Below are positions 18,111 to 27,050 of a stretch of 61,766 nt of DNA, piece after piece (within the stretch, counting starts at the first letter, position 1; the number at the start of each line of letters is the position of its first letter). The stretch is taken from assembly GCF_026013615.1 (NCBI RefSeq), contig NZ_JAPDPI010000031.1:1-61766 (forward strand), read 5' to 3'. A model generated the notes under the pieces. That model made no database searches and was not told the DNA's origin. It was given only the letters and a program-made list of their open reading frames with translations. The DNA comes from Plebeiibacterium marinum. Lineage in GTDB: Bacteria > Bacteroidota > Bacteroidia > Bacteroidales > Marinilabiliaceae. A program made the position numbers and the translations under genes.

Positions 18111-18137
18111 TAAATATAATTTGCTTGCTTACCATTT

Positions 18138-19274
18138 CTATTTCAACATCTCTTGTCCACCTGTAACAGGAACAGCCTGTCCTGTTTCATACTCCTGCTC
18201 CATAATATAATAGACAGCACGTAATACATCAATTACCGTACAACCCCTTCCGGCAGGCACCTGAGCTTCATAAAAGGCTTTTACATCCTCAATTGTTTCA
18301 GCTCCTTTTACTTTACCAGCATTCAAGTACTGCACAAACAACCCCTTTTCAGGATCACTCCACAAAGGGCCATCAAAGAAATTACCCGGACATATAGAAT
18401 TAACTTTTACCCTAGAGGGCATTAACTCCAGGGCAAAAGACTGTGTTAGACCTATACCCCCAAACTTACCTCCTGCATATGCAAAATTCCTGTTACTTCC
18501 CTTTAAACCCGACTTAGAGTTAATCTGAATAATGTCTCCATAATAACCAATTCTGTTAGCCGTTTGAAGCTTCAGCACCGACGAGGCGTATTTAGCACAA
18601 TTAAAATAACCGCTATAGTTTACCTTTGTCATAAAATCAAATGTCTCCGGAGTCATTTCATCCAATCCTCCTGCCCGGAGTACCCCGGCATTGGATATAA
18701 AAACATCAAACCCACCAAAAGCACAAACTGCTTCAAATATCAACTGCTGTACCGACTCCGCATCTGAAACATCCACCTTTACAAAAACTGCCTGATTTGG
18801 TTTTCCCATATTATTCAGAGTTTGTGCAAATTCCTTTCCCTTTTCCTCATTCAAGTCGGCTATAACTATATTACAACCATCCTTAAACATGCCTTCAACC
18901 AATCCTCCTCCAAAGCCTTGCGCTCCACCTGTTATTATCGCAGTTTTCCCTGCAACCCGGCCTTCATTCTTTATATCTACAACCTCTTCACCCTGTAACA
19001 AGATATCCGCCTGATATGGAGTATTGGCAACCGCAACCACTCCAACACCTTTCAGGTTAATAATACCTGGAAGCTTTCCCTCTGACGCTTTATACTTGGC
19101 AATAGCACTCTTTATATTTTCAATATCACTTTCCTGATGCCCTTCAACCTCCACACTTACACAAGCAATTGATGCATCTGCATCAACTGATAGCCTGGCC
19201 ACTTTAACTATTTCTTCAGACAATATCATACGAAGTGCCGGAAGTATTTCAACTATTTTTTTATCGAATGTCAT
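18138..19274 (-). CDS. Short-chain dehydrogenase with aldolase-linked N-terminal extension
   Basis: 378 residues. The C-terminal two thirds form a classical SDR: NAD turn TGGAQGFG near 138-145, and catalytic Tyr-Lys in YAGGK. About 130 residues precede it. Part of that extension (INLKGVGVVAVANTPYQADI) resembles the region that follows the aldolase domain in RhaE-type proteins, such as the aldolase at 31007-32128 in this window (VAIEGKGLVCIEENMNSAQI). It may be the SDR half of a bifunctional aldolase-dehydrogenase whose aldolase half was lost; this is inference. Related SDRs act on sorbitol 6-phosphate or lactaldehyde. Nine bases separate it from the PHP gene. Confidence 0.78.
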   Translation of the reverse strand: MTFDKKIVEILPALRMILSEEIVKVARLSVDADASIACVSVEVEGHQESDIENIKSAIAKYKASEGKLPGIINLKGVGVVAVANTPYQADILLQGEEVVDIKNEGRVAGKTAIITGGAQGFGGGLVEGMFKDGCNIVIADLNEEKGKEFAQTLNNMGKPNQAVFVKVDVSDAESVQQLIFEAVCAFGGFDVFISNAGVLRAGGLDEMTPETFDFMTKVNYSGYFNCAKYASSVLKLQTANRIGYYGDIIQINSKSGLKGSNRNFAYAGGKFGGIGLTQSFALELMPSRVKVNSICPGNFFDGPLWSDPEKGLFVQYLNAGKVKGAETIEDVKAFYEAQVPAGRGCTVIDVLRAVYYIMEQEYETGQAVPVTGGQEMLK

Positions 19275-19283
19275 ATCTCAATT

Positions 19284-20510
19284 CTATTGTATAAATTTTG
19301 TGATCACTTCATGCCCAATTTCAACAAAAGGTTGCAAACTGTCTCCATTTCTTTCTCCATTTTCTTTTACGTACCCCTCTTGTCCTTTTGACTTTAAATA
19401 CTGATGTGCCGCTACCACACAGGCACCTTGATAAGACAGCGATTTTAACTCATCATCTAAATCTACACCGCCCCTTGTTTCCACCTTCATTGGTATCATA
19501 TCAGGCGAATTGTGTTCCGTACCAAAAGTTACCAACACCCCATTTTTCCAGAAAAACATGGCATATTCCTTCAGCAAATCTAAATTATTTCTATTTGGAA
19601 TAAACTCTACTGAATGAACATTCCTATCCTTCAATTCTTTCAACAACACTTCTTTATCTCTTTCAAAAGCGGTATAGTCACCCTTTGCGTCGTCAGCCAA
19701 CAATGGATAAGTTGGGATTCCCCCGGCATTAAGTATAATTTCTTTAATAAGCTTAATGGGCAAAAAGGCTTTGGCTCCTTCCTCAACAAAGGCCTTTTTA
19801 CCTGCTTTAAAAAGCATATTCCTAATTTCATTTTCTACACTTACGTTACTTTCCAGGTCTGCACCCGGCATTTGCCCATCATACAATTTCTTAAAAAATT
19901 CAGTTCGCTCCTGAACCGAAACAAATTTCTCAAATACCTTTATTCGTAGCGCTTTGGCAACATGTCTTTCCCTTACTAAATCAACAGCATACTTTTCAAA
20001 AATTTCATCCATGCAAAGCTTGATGTCTGAACCAATTTCCGATAACAAAATATTTGTTTTATCAAGCATCTGGCTAACCCGCTTAATCACTTCTTGTTTA
20101 ATCTCATTAACCTGGCTTGCATAGGGTTCATCCAGTTTAGGAGGATAATTGAGTCCTTTACCCGACATATAAACTCTTCCCGGGTTACCCGGATCATTCA
20201 GTCTTAATCCTTTTTCCTTGTCTTTTTGGTTTACACCGATAAACTCAATATTAAAAAGGGGGAATATTTTAAACTCTCCTGCCCTTTGGCTAAACTCTTC
20301 GTAACCATCAGTAGAATAAAAATCATTAATCCCTAAAACTTTTACATCTTGCTCATTTGCCAACTGGAAAATTTCAGTGATATTTTTAAATGCACTAAAC
20401 GAATAAGGAGTATGAACATGGGCATTAACGTTAAGTATTTTAGCACCTTTGGGTTCTTTCCACGGAGATGTCACATCTGTATTTTCGGATATTGTAGACA
20501 TATTTTTCAT
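19284..20510 (-). CDS. PHP-domain metal-dependent phosphoesterase-like protein
   Basis: PHP-fold protein. Metal motifs: NAHVHTPYS (two histidines), GINDFYSTDG, a glutamate in NIEF, and a C-terminal FGTEHNS. A TTG-initiated reading frame reaches 20534, but the ATG at 20510 is the first plausible start (408 residues). PHP proteins hydrolyse phosphate esters (for example histidinol phosphate or nucleotides); this one is longer than usual, with an insert of roughly 150 residues between motifs. Function unknown. It follows the E1 gene after a 200-base gap holding a GC-rich hairpin and starts the SDR-HAD-SorE block. Confidence 0.75.
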   Translation of the reverse strand: MKNMSTISENTDVTSPWKEPKGAKILNVNAHVHTPYSFSAFKNITEIFQLANEQDVKVLGINDFYSTDGYEEFSQRAGEFKIFPLFNIEFIGVNQKDKEKGLRLNDPGNPGRVYMSGKGLNYPPKLDEPYASQVNEIKQEVIKRVSQMLDKTNILLSEIGSDIKLCMDEIFEKYAVDLVRERHVAKALRIKVFEKFVSVQERTEFFKKLYDGQMPGADLESNVSVENEIRNMLFKAGKKAFVEEGAKAFLPIKLIKEIILNAGGIPTYPLLADDAKGDYTAFERDKEVLLKELKDRNVHSVEFIPNRNNLDLLKEYAMFFWKNGVLVTFGTEHNSPDMIPMKVETRGGVDLDDELKSLSYQGACVVAAHQYLKSKGQEGYVKENGERNGDSLQPFVEIGHEVITKFIQ

Positions 20511-20554
20511 TGATTTTAAAAGGGGATTTAACAACTAACTTTTGCAAGATAAGC

Positions 20555-20578
20555 GGGCGCTTTATAAACAAAGCGCCC
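20555..20578 (-). other. GC-rich 9-bp hairpin between E1 and PHP genes
   Basis: GGGCGCTTT (20555-20563) pairs perfectly with AAAGCGCCC (20570-20578) around a six-base loop. No long T-run follows on the minus strand, so it could be a partial terminator or a processing site that sets different levels for the dehydrogenase-complex genes and the sugar-phosphate genes. Confidence 0.6.
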
Positions 20579-20733
20579 TTATTGGATCATAGGTATTTGT
20601 ATCCAGAAAATTCCTAAGAATTTCCTCTGTTGTCAACAGCAACAATCGTATTAAACTACATTGGGATAACCTGCTTTTGCATTCATTTTTATTACTGATA
20701 TATAAAATTGACTATATAGTTTTATCGCAGAGA

Positions 20734-23202
20734 CTATATACCTAGTTTACTCCGCCTGATAATTTCGGCATTTGTAAAATTACCAGATACTACATGACCT
20801 TTAAGCGGTACAATTTTCTCATGAATAGCATCAATCATCCATTCCTTACAAGGGAAAAAGAATTCTTCCAATTCATAAGCCGGAGTGATCCAGTTACGCG
20901 AACCCACTACTACTGGAGGCGCATCCAGTTCATCAAACGCCAGCTCTGTGATTCGCTGAGCCATATCTTTCAAGAAAGACCCCCTTTCATTGGCATCACT
21001 GGTTAACAAGATACGTCCTGTTTTCTTTAACGATTCGATAACAGGCTCATAGTTGAATGGCACAATACTCCGGGCATCAATCACTTCGGCCGACATGCCA
21101 TATTTTTCTTCTAATTCTTTAGCTGCCTCCAATGCACGATAAACTGTAGCACCAATAGATAATATGGTAATATCCTTTCCTTCTTTCTTAACATCAGGTT
21201 CCCCAAACGGTATTTCGTAATATCCTTCCGGTACACCTCCTTCATGGAATTGTTCACCAATATCATAAATTCGCTGGCTTTCAAAAAATATTACCGGATC
21301 TGTTCCCTGCAATGCAGAGTTCATCAAACCTTTTGCATCGTACGGAGTGGCAGGGAAACAAACTTTTAAACCAGGGATATGTGCCACCAACGATGACCAA
21401 TCCTGAGAGTGCTGTGCACCATATTTTGATCCTACTGACACACGAATAACAACTGGCATTTTAATTACATTACCCGACATGGCCTGCCATTTAGGCAATT
21501 GGTTAAACACTTCATCACCACATCTGCCAAGGAAATCGCAATACATAATTTCCGGAATTACACGTCCTCCACACATGGCATAACCAATGGCTGTACCAAT
21601 TATTGAAGCCTCTGAAATTGGTGAGTTAAACAAACGCTGATAAGGCAAGGCTTCTGTTAATCCACGATATACAGCAAAAGCACCTCCCCAGTCGCGGTTT
21701 TCTTCACCATAAGCTACCAGAGTAGGGTCTTTATAGAAACGATCCGCAATAGCCTCAAACAAACCATCCCTGAGCTGGTATTGCTTAATTTTTGAGAATT
21801 GTTTTCCATTATTATCAAAAGCAAAACGCTCTTTTTTAGCAATTTGTTGCACGCGAGGATTCTCTTCCATTGGATGATTCACCTCAACCGGGCGGTCTTC
21901 CATTTTATCTACACTCCCCTCCGAAAACATCATTTCCCCAAGCAATTCCGGATGCTTAATTAAATCCATCCTTGGAGAAACTTCATCGTCAATGGCCAAA
22001 GTCATTGAATATTTCATCAACTCTGTAATATCAGCCTTTATATCATCAAGCTCTTGTTGTGTTGCAATTCCTGCCTTAATAAGCTCCTTACCATAAGAAA
22101 CAATACAATCTTGCTCTTCCCATGCCTCAATTTCTTCCTTACTACGGTATGAAGATGCATCTGAAGGAGAGTGGCCACTGTAACGATAGGTAAGAACATC
22201 CAGTAAAACAGGACCTTTCTTCTCTTTCAACAATTCCATTTTACGTTTATAGGCATCAATAACTGCCAATGGGTTATAACCATCCACCCTTTCTGCATGC
22301 ATGCTATCCCGGTTTATACCGGCACCAATACGGGCTGCAATATCGTATCCCATGGTTTCGCCACAGGTTTGTCCACCCATACCATATTGGTTGTTCATTA
22401 TATTAAAGATGATAGGCAATCCTCCCTTATAGGCACCTTCCCACAACTGCTCAAACTGATCCATTGCAGAAAACACCATTCCTTCCCAAACAGGGCCACA
22501 AGCCATGGATGCATCTCCAATATTAGCCACAACAATACCATCCTTCTGGTTCACTTTTTTAAACAACGCTGCACCAACAGCAATATCCCCTGATCCACCA
22601 ACTATTGCATTGTTTGGGTACACTCCAAAGGGCGTAAAGAAAGCATGCATTGAACCACCTAAACCTTTATTAAAGCCAGTTTCCCGTGCAAAAATCTCTG
22701 CTAAAGTCCCATAAATTAAAAAACGACGCGCTAAGGATTTAAGGTCACCTGTATGTTTTTTAGAAACAATATCTAAAATAGTACCATCAAAAAAGGTTTT
22801 CATAACCTCCATTAAAGCCTCATCATCAAGCTTATGAATAGCAGACATGCCTTTCGCTAAAATTTCACCATGAGAACGGTGAGAACCAAAAATAAAGTCT
22901 TCTACTCCCAAATGATAAGCCATCCCAACAGCAGCTGACTCCTGCCCTATAGAAAGGTGAGCCGGTCCCGGGTGGTTATACTCTATACCCTCATATTCTC
23001 CCCTGATTTTGATCAGGTTTAACATCGTCTCAAACTCTCGAATAAGAGCCATATCATGATATATATCAACCAGCTGCTCTTTTGTGAAATTTACCTTTTC
23101 TTCTTCGATTGTTTTATCATATTGATTAACCGGAATATCCTTAAATTCCACTTTACTGGCTTTTCTTACCATTTTTGGATCAATAAATTGTGACTTTGGC
23201 AT
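20734..23202 (-). CDS. Fused alpha-beta E1 component of a 2-oxoacid (or acetoin) dehydrogenase complex
   Basis: 822-residue thiamine-diphosphate enzyme in which the usual separate E1 alpha (about 40-470) and beta (about 485-822) subunits are one chain. The TPP/Mg motif runs from GDASMACG to NNQYG, with an insertion of about 15 residues relative to the canonical GDG-N30 motif; GSHRSHGEILAKG and HPGPAHLSIGQE are active-site stretches. The beta half has EENRDWGG and the conserved GRVIPEIMYCDFLGR. Substrate (branched-chain 2-oxoacid, pyruvate or an acetoin-like hydroxyketone) is not determined by what I can see. Works with the E2 and E3 encoded upstream on the same strand. Confidence 0.85.
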   Translation of the reverse strand: MPKSQFIDPKMVRKASKVEFKDIPVNQYDKTIEEEKVNFTKEQLVDIYHDMALIREFETMLNLIKIRGEYEGIEYNHPGPAHLSIGQESAAVGMAYHLGVEDFIFGSHRSHGEILAKGMSAIHKLDDEALMEVMKTFFDGTILDIVSKKHTGDLKSLARRFLIYGTLAEIFARETGFNKGLGGSMHAFFTPFGVYPNNAIVGGSGDIAVGAALFKKVNQKDGIVVANIGDASMACGPVWEGMVFSAMDQFEQLWEGAYKGGLPIIFNIMNNQYGMGGQTCGETMGYDIAARIGAGINRDSMHAERVDGYNPLAVIDAYKRKMELLKEKKGPVLLDVLTYRYSGHSPSDASSYRSKEEIEAWEEQDCIVSYGKELIKAGIATQQELDDIKADITELMKYSMTLAIDDEVSPRMDLIKHPELLGEMMFSEGSVDKMEDRPVEVNHPMEENPRVQQIAKKERFAFDNNGKQFSKIKQYQLRDGLFEAIADRFYKDPTLVAYGEENRDWGGAFAVYRGLTEALPYQRLFNSPISEASIIGTAIGYAMCGGRVIPEIMYCDFLGRCGDEVFNQLPKWQAMSGNVIKMPVVIRVSVGSKYGAQHSQDWSSLVAHIPGLKVCFPATPYDAKGLMNSALQGTDPVIFFESQRIYDIGEQFHEGGVPEGYYEIPFGEPDVKKEGKDITILSIGATVYRALEAAKELEEKYGMSAEVIDARSIVPFNYEPVIESLKKTGRILLTSDANERGSFLKDMAQRITELAFDELDAPPVVVGSRNWITPAYELEEFFFPCKEWMIDAIHEKIVPLKGHVVSGNFTNAEIIRRSKLGI

Positions 23203-23368
23203 TTTTTATAAGATTTTAGATTAGAGATAACCTGCCTGTTGCACGATCAGACGGGAACATATCAGGTGTTTTATTTCAGATCAAACTTTAAAATCAACAC
23301 CTGCAATTCAAGGTCATCTTCTTTCATTATTATTTTTTGATTAACAACTCTCTATATTTCAACATGTA

Positions 23369-24730
23369 TCAGTGTCCAAAACTAAATACTGTCTCCTTAA
23401 AAATTTCAGACACGGTAGGATGTGGAAACACAACCTCTTCCATCTCTTTCAGGGTCATTTCAGCCTCAATAGCCATACAGGCTCCGTATATCATTTCACT
23501 GGAAGGGTTGCCCAACATATGAACTCCTAAAACTTCGCCATACTTTGCACCTACCAACACTTTACACAAGCCGGAACCTCCTTCATTTTCAGCGATAAAA
23601 CGTCCGGCATATGCCATAGGTAGTTTAGCAACTTTATATTCAATACCCTTTGCTTTTGCAGCTTCTTCAGTAAGTCCCACTCCTGCAATTTCAGGATTGG
23701 TATATACTACACCAGGTATTGCATTGTAACGCATCTGATCTTCGCGTCCTGATAGATTATTTACTACAACTTCACCCTCACGGCTTGCTGTATGGGCCAA
23801 CAATGAAAAGCCGGTTACATCACCAGCTGCATAAACATTGGGAATATTAGTACGCATTTTATTGTCTACTTTAATTCCTCCTTTAAACAGCTCAACTCCC
23901 AGGTTCTCCAGTCCAAAACCTGAAGTTACCGGTCGCCTGCCTACGCTAACCAATATCTTTTCTCCCGACACAGTAGTTGATTTCCCGTCCTTTTCAAAAG
24001 TAACATTACCACCGTCCACTTTCACAACCTTGGATGAGAGATTAAAATCAATTCCTTTTTTCGCATAAACCTGACGCAACATGGCACTTTGCTCCACATC
24101 CATACCTGTTAGAATCTCATCAAGCATTTCTACTACCGTCACTTTTGTTCCCAGGCTGTTAAAAAAGCTGGCGAATTCCATCCCTATCACACCGCCTCCT
24201 ATAATGACCAACGACTCGGGCTTTTGCTGAAGCTCAAGGATTTCTCTATTGGTAAGGATTACATCACCTGCTTGGTCCAAACCAGGAATAGGTGGTATAA
24301 ATGCTTCAGAACCGGTACATATCAATAAATTAGAAGTATTTATTTCTTTACCTTCCGACTCTATAATTATTCCTTGTTGTGAACGACCTTTTATATATGC
24401 AGAAGCCATTACGGTTTCTACGTTAAACATCTTCATTTTGGCACCTACTCCACCAACCAACTTCTTCACAACTTTTTGCTTTCTTGACATCATTGCACCA
24501 AAGTCAAAGCTCAAATCGTTGGCATTCACTCCGTATTTCCCACCACCTTTGGCGCTATCATATATTTTTGCACTATACAAAAGTGTTTTGGTTGGCATAC
24601 AACCTTCATTTAAACAAACTCCTCCCAATTCCTTTTTTTCAAAAAGAATCACTTTCAACCCTTTGGCTCCGGCTCTTTCTGCGGCAACATAGCCACCAGG
24701 ACCTCCACCTATTATTGCTAAATCGTACAT
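23369..24730 (-). CDS. lpdA: Dihydrolipoyl dehydrogenase (E3)
   Basis: FAD flavoprotein of 453 residues that reoxidises the dihydrolipoyl arm of E2 using NAD+. FAD motif GGGPGGYVAAE at 8-18; redox disulfide CLNEGC gives C39 and C44; NAD motif VIIGGGVIGMEF; C-terminal HPTVSE supplies the His-Glu pair of the partner subunit. It lies 17 bases after the E2 stop and 166 bases before the E1 start, so it is part of the same GntR-linked transcription unit. Confidence 0.93.
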   Translation of the reverse strand: MYDLAIIGGGPGGYVAAERAGAKGLKVILFEKKELGGVCLNEGCMPTKTLLYSAKIYDSAKGGGKYGVNANDLSFDFGAMMSRKQKVVKKLVGGVGAKMKMFNVETVMASAYIKGRSQQGIIIESEGKEINTSNLLICTGSEAFIPPIPGLDQAGDVILTNREILELQQKPESLVIIGGGVIGMEFASFFNSLGTKVTVVEMLDEILTGMDVEQSAMLRQVYAKKGIDFNLSSKVVKVDGGNVTFEKDGKSTTVSGEKILVSVGRRPVTSGFGLENLGVELFKGGIKVDNKMRTNIPNVYAAGDVTGFSLLAHTASREGEVVVNNLSGREDQMRYNAIPGVVYTNPEIAGVGLTEEAAKAKGIEYKVAKLPMAYAGRFIAENEGGSGLCKVLVGAKYGEVLGVHMLGNPSSEMIYGACMAIEAEMTLKEMEEVVFPHPTVSEIFKETVFSFGH

Positions 24731-24747
24731 ATATATTTACTATAGGA

Positions 24748-26085
24748 TTAAAAATCTATTTCCAGGTTTTCTATTTCTATTGCTATCTGTTTCAGAAATC
24801 TGGTTGCCAGTCCGCCATCCAGCGCCTGATGATCATAAGTAAGGCTCAATCCCATATACGGAACAAAACCATAAGCCCCTCCTCCCAGGTCTGCAGGCCT
24901 TGGCACAATAGTATTAACCCCCAAAATAGCAACCTGAGGAAGGTTGATCACCGGAGTAAACATCTCAACACCATAATTTCCAAGGTTAGAAACAGTAAAT
25001 GACGCTGCCTCAGATGATAACAATTCAGGATCTATACTTCCCTGGCGACATGACTGTGCCACTTCTTTAAATTGATTAGACAGGCCAGTTATGGAAAGGT
25101 CATCTGCATTTTTGATTACAGGAACCATTAAACCACGATCAGTATCAACTGCCAAACCTAAATGTACTTTATTAAAATACTTAACACTATCGCCCAAAAA
25201 GTGAGCATTTGCATCAGGAAATTGTTTTAATGCTTTAATTACTGCCATACATACCATATCATTAATGGTAATATTTGGAGCTCCTTCTGTCGCTTTTACT
25301 TGCTTTCTCAATTCTAACAAACGACGTGCATCCGCACCCAGATGGTGGGTTAACTGAGCTGAGTTTTGCAATGAAGTATGCATTGCTTTTGCTATCAATT
25401 TTCGGATATTCGGCAACTTCTTGATTTCAAAGTCCTCAGAATACACAGGGTTTGACGATGTAAGGTCGGCGGCTTTTACAGCACCTCCCAAACCTGATCC
25501 TTGCTCCACAGTCTGCAAACCTTCTTCCTTTGCAACTTCTTTTGCCAATGGAGTCATTTTTGGCTTAGAATTAATATAAGCAGTAACATCACGCTCTATT
25601 ACCCTGCCTTCAGGGCCGGTACCTACCAGATTTTGGTATGGCACAGCTTCTTTCTCTGCCAACTTTTTAGCCCTGGGTGAAATCTTTACGTCTCCAGAAA
25701 CACCCTGTTCTTTAACCTGAACAACAACCTCCTCTGATACTTCTGAAGATTCAACATTTGGCGATGCTGAAATAGCCTCCTCTTCTAACGGAGCTTCAGG
25801 TTGAGTACCGGAAGATCCATCTGCCATAAACTCATCAATATTTTCACCGGGCTGACCTATTACAGCAATATTTTGCAATACAGGGATTTCATCACCTTCT
25901 TCACAAAAAACACCTAATAATATACCATCCTCAGCAGCTTCTTCTTCAAAAGAAGCCTTATCTGTTTCATAAGCAAACAAAGGTTCGCCCTTTTTAACTT
26001 CATCTCCTACTTGCTTGAACCATTCGGTAAAAATACATGATTCAACGGACTGCCCTTGTCGGGGCATTATTACAACTGTAGCCAT
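24748..26085 (-). CDS. Dihydrolipoamide acyltransferase (E2)
   Basis: E2 core of the complex, 445 residues: one lipoyl domain (1-80, lipoyl lysine K43 in ETDKAS), an acidic linker, a peripheral E3/E1-binding domain (about 135-170, ISPRAKKLAEK), a second linker, and the catalytic acyltransferase domain with TYDHQALDGG near the C-terminus. First gene of the minus-strand operon, directly downstream of the divergent promoter region with GntR-type operators. No lipoate ligase or lipoyl synthase is encoded in the window, so lipoylation must come from elsewhere. Confidence 0.9.
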   Translation of the reverse strand: MATVVIMPRQGQSVESCIFTEWFKQVGDEVKKGEPLFAYETDKASFEEEAAEDGILLGVFCEEGDEIPVLQNIAVIGQPGENIDEFMADGSSGTQPEAPLEEEAISASPNVESSEVSEEVVVQVKEQGVSGDVKISPRAKKLAEKEAVPYQNLVGTGPEGRVIERDVTAYINSKPKMTPLAKEVAKEEGLQTVEQGSGLGGAVKAADLTSSNPVYSEDFEIKKLPNIRKLIAKAMHTSLQNSAQLTHHLGADARRLLELRKQVKATEGAPNITINDMVCMAVIKALKQFPDANAHFLGDSVKYFNKVHLGLAVDTDRGLMVPVIKNADDLSITGLSNQFKEVAQSCRQGSIDPELLSSEAASFTVSNLGNYGVEMFTPVINLPQVAILGVNTIVPRPADLGGGAYGFVPYMGLSLTYDHQALDGGLATRFLKQIAIEIENLEIDF

Positions 26086-26105
26086 ATTCTTTTTAATGTT
26101 TATTC

Positions 26106-26136
26106 CAAAATTAATTTTACCAACTTGTATTTACAA
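26106..26136 (-). promoter_or_regulatory. Predicted promoter of the E2-E3-E1 operon
   Basis: On the minus strand TAATTTTG (26113 to 26106) fits the -7 element TAnnTTTG, with TTG (26136 to 26134) 20 bases upstream as the -33 element. The -33 element lies inside the palindrome at 26122-26139. Confidence 0.55.
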
Positions 26137-26139
26137 GTT
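26122..26139. promoter_or_regulatory. GntR/HutC-type operator 1 (perfect palindrome)
   Basis: AACTTGTA-TT-TACAAGTT is a perfect inverted repeat with 8-base arms. It resembles the TTGTATATACAA-type sites bound by HutC/UTRA GntR regulators and overlaps the -33 box of the E2 promoter, so it is placed for repression. Confidence 0.65.
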
Positions 26140-26197
26140 AATTTAATCTTTTTAGCTTATTTGCTCATTTTCTACATTTTAAACACATTTACATGTG

Positions 26198-26212
26198 ACT
26201 TGTATATACACC
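26198..26212. promoter_or_regulatory. GntR/HutC-type operator 2 (imperfect)
   Basis: ACTTGTATATACACC shares the TTGTA-N2-TACA core with operator 1, starting 75 bp away. It covers the TTG (26200-26202) that serves as the -33 box for gntR, so autoregulation is likely. Confidence 0.55.
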
Positions 26213-26230
26213 TTATTTTACTTATCTTTA
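26200..26230 (+). promoter_or_regulatory. Predicted gntR promoter
   Basis: TATCTTTA (26223-26230) is one base off the -7 element, and TTG at 26200-26202 lies 20 bases upstream. The coding start at 26248 follows after 17 bases, so the leader is very short. Confidence 0.5.
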
Positions 26231-26247
26231 CAAAAACACAAAATATC

Positions 26248-26967
26248 ATGACAACAAAAAAAGAACTGCCTCCATACAAAATTCTATACGAGATGTTACG
26301 CAAACACATTACAGATGGGATCTATTCAAAGGGGGACATACTCCCTTCTGAAAACGAACTCTGCACCTCGCATCACGTAACACGCCCTACTGTAAGAAAA
26401 GCCTTAGACAGATTAGTGCATGAAGGATATATCAGAAAAAAACAAGGCAAGGGAAGTATAGTGCAAGGCCAGCCACAGGGAGTTGGTATTTTGTCACTAT
26501 CCGGAACAACATCTGCCATCGGAAAAGAAAACCTACAAACCAAAATAATAATCAAACCCCATTTAACACAATGGGAGGATGATGCTTTTGGCTTCCCTTT
26601 ACAAGAAATAGAAAAGGAAGTTGGATGCTACAGATTAGAGCGATTAAGGATTATCAACAAGCAACCGGTGTTTTATGACATCACTTTAATACCCAACATA
26701 AATATCCCGCGCTTTACAAGCAGAAATTTTGAGAATCGCTCCTTATTTGGCATCATGCGAACAGCTTACCAGATTGAAGTAGTTGGCGGAGAACAAAAGC
26801 TATTGGCAATTTCGGCAGACGAAAGAATTCAGGAATTCTTCAATGTTCCCCCGGGGCATCCCATCCTGCGCCTCGACAGGAAAATGGAAACCAACAAGGA
26901 AGGATTTTCTTTTTACAGCCAGGTATATTGCAACACAAACGACTATGGACTCTATGGCACATTCTAA
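26248..26967 (+). CDS. GntR-family regulator, HutC/UTRA subgroup
   Basis: 239-residue repressor-type protein: N-terminal winged helix (PPYKILYEMLRKHITDG, then GDILPSENEL and TRPTVRKALDRL, about 8-75) and a C-terminal UTRA ligand-binding domain (about 95-238). The frame stays open upstream to 26056, but that stretch is AT-rich promoter DNA containing both operators; the ATG at 26248 gives the canonical GntR start. Divergent from the E2 operon; the palindromes between them make it the likely regulator of that operon and of itself. UTRA regulators typically sense sugar phosphates or small acids, which suits the genes it faces. Confidence 0.88.
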   Translation: MTTKKELPPYKILYEMLRKHITDGIYSKGDILPSENELCTSHHVTRPTVRKALDRLVHEGYIRKKQGKGSIVQGQPQGVGILSLSGTTSAIGKENLQTKIIIKPHLTQWEDDAFGFPLQEIEKEVGCYRLERLRIINKQPVFYDITLIPNINIPRFTSRNFENRSLFGIMRTAYQIEVVGGEQKLLAISADERIQEFFNVPPGHPILRLDRKMETNKEGFSFYSQVYCNTNDYGLYGTF

Positions 26968-26991
26968 ACAAAATCAGCAACTTGCCCATAT

Positions 26992-27020
26992 AAAAAAAAG
27001 GTGGACTAATAAGCCCACCT
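26992..27020 (-). terminator. Rho-independent terminator of the rhamnose operon
   Basis: On the minus strand a hairpin with AGGTGG/CCACCT arms (27020-27015 with 27004-26999, extended by a CT/AG pair) is followed by eight T residues. It follows the stop at 27051 and also separates the convergent gntR gene. Confidence 0.8.
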
Positions 27021-27050
27021 CTACAAACTATAATATAATTAAGAACTGAT

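Noticed and set aside
26056-26247. Upstream extension of the GntR regulator
   Set aside because: It would translate the operator and promoter region and antisense E2 start; the ATG at 26248 gives a canonical GntR N-terminus.
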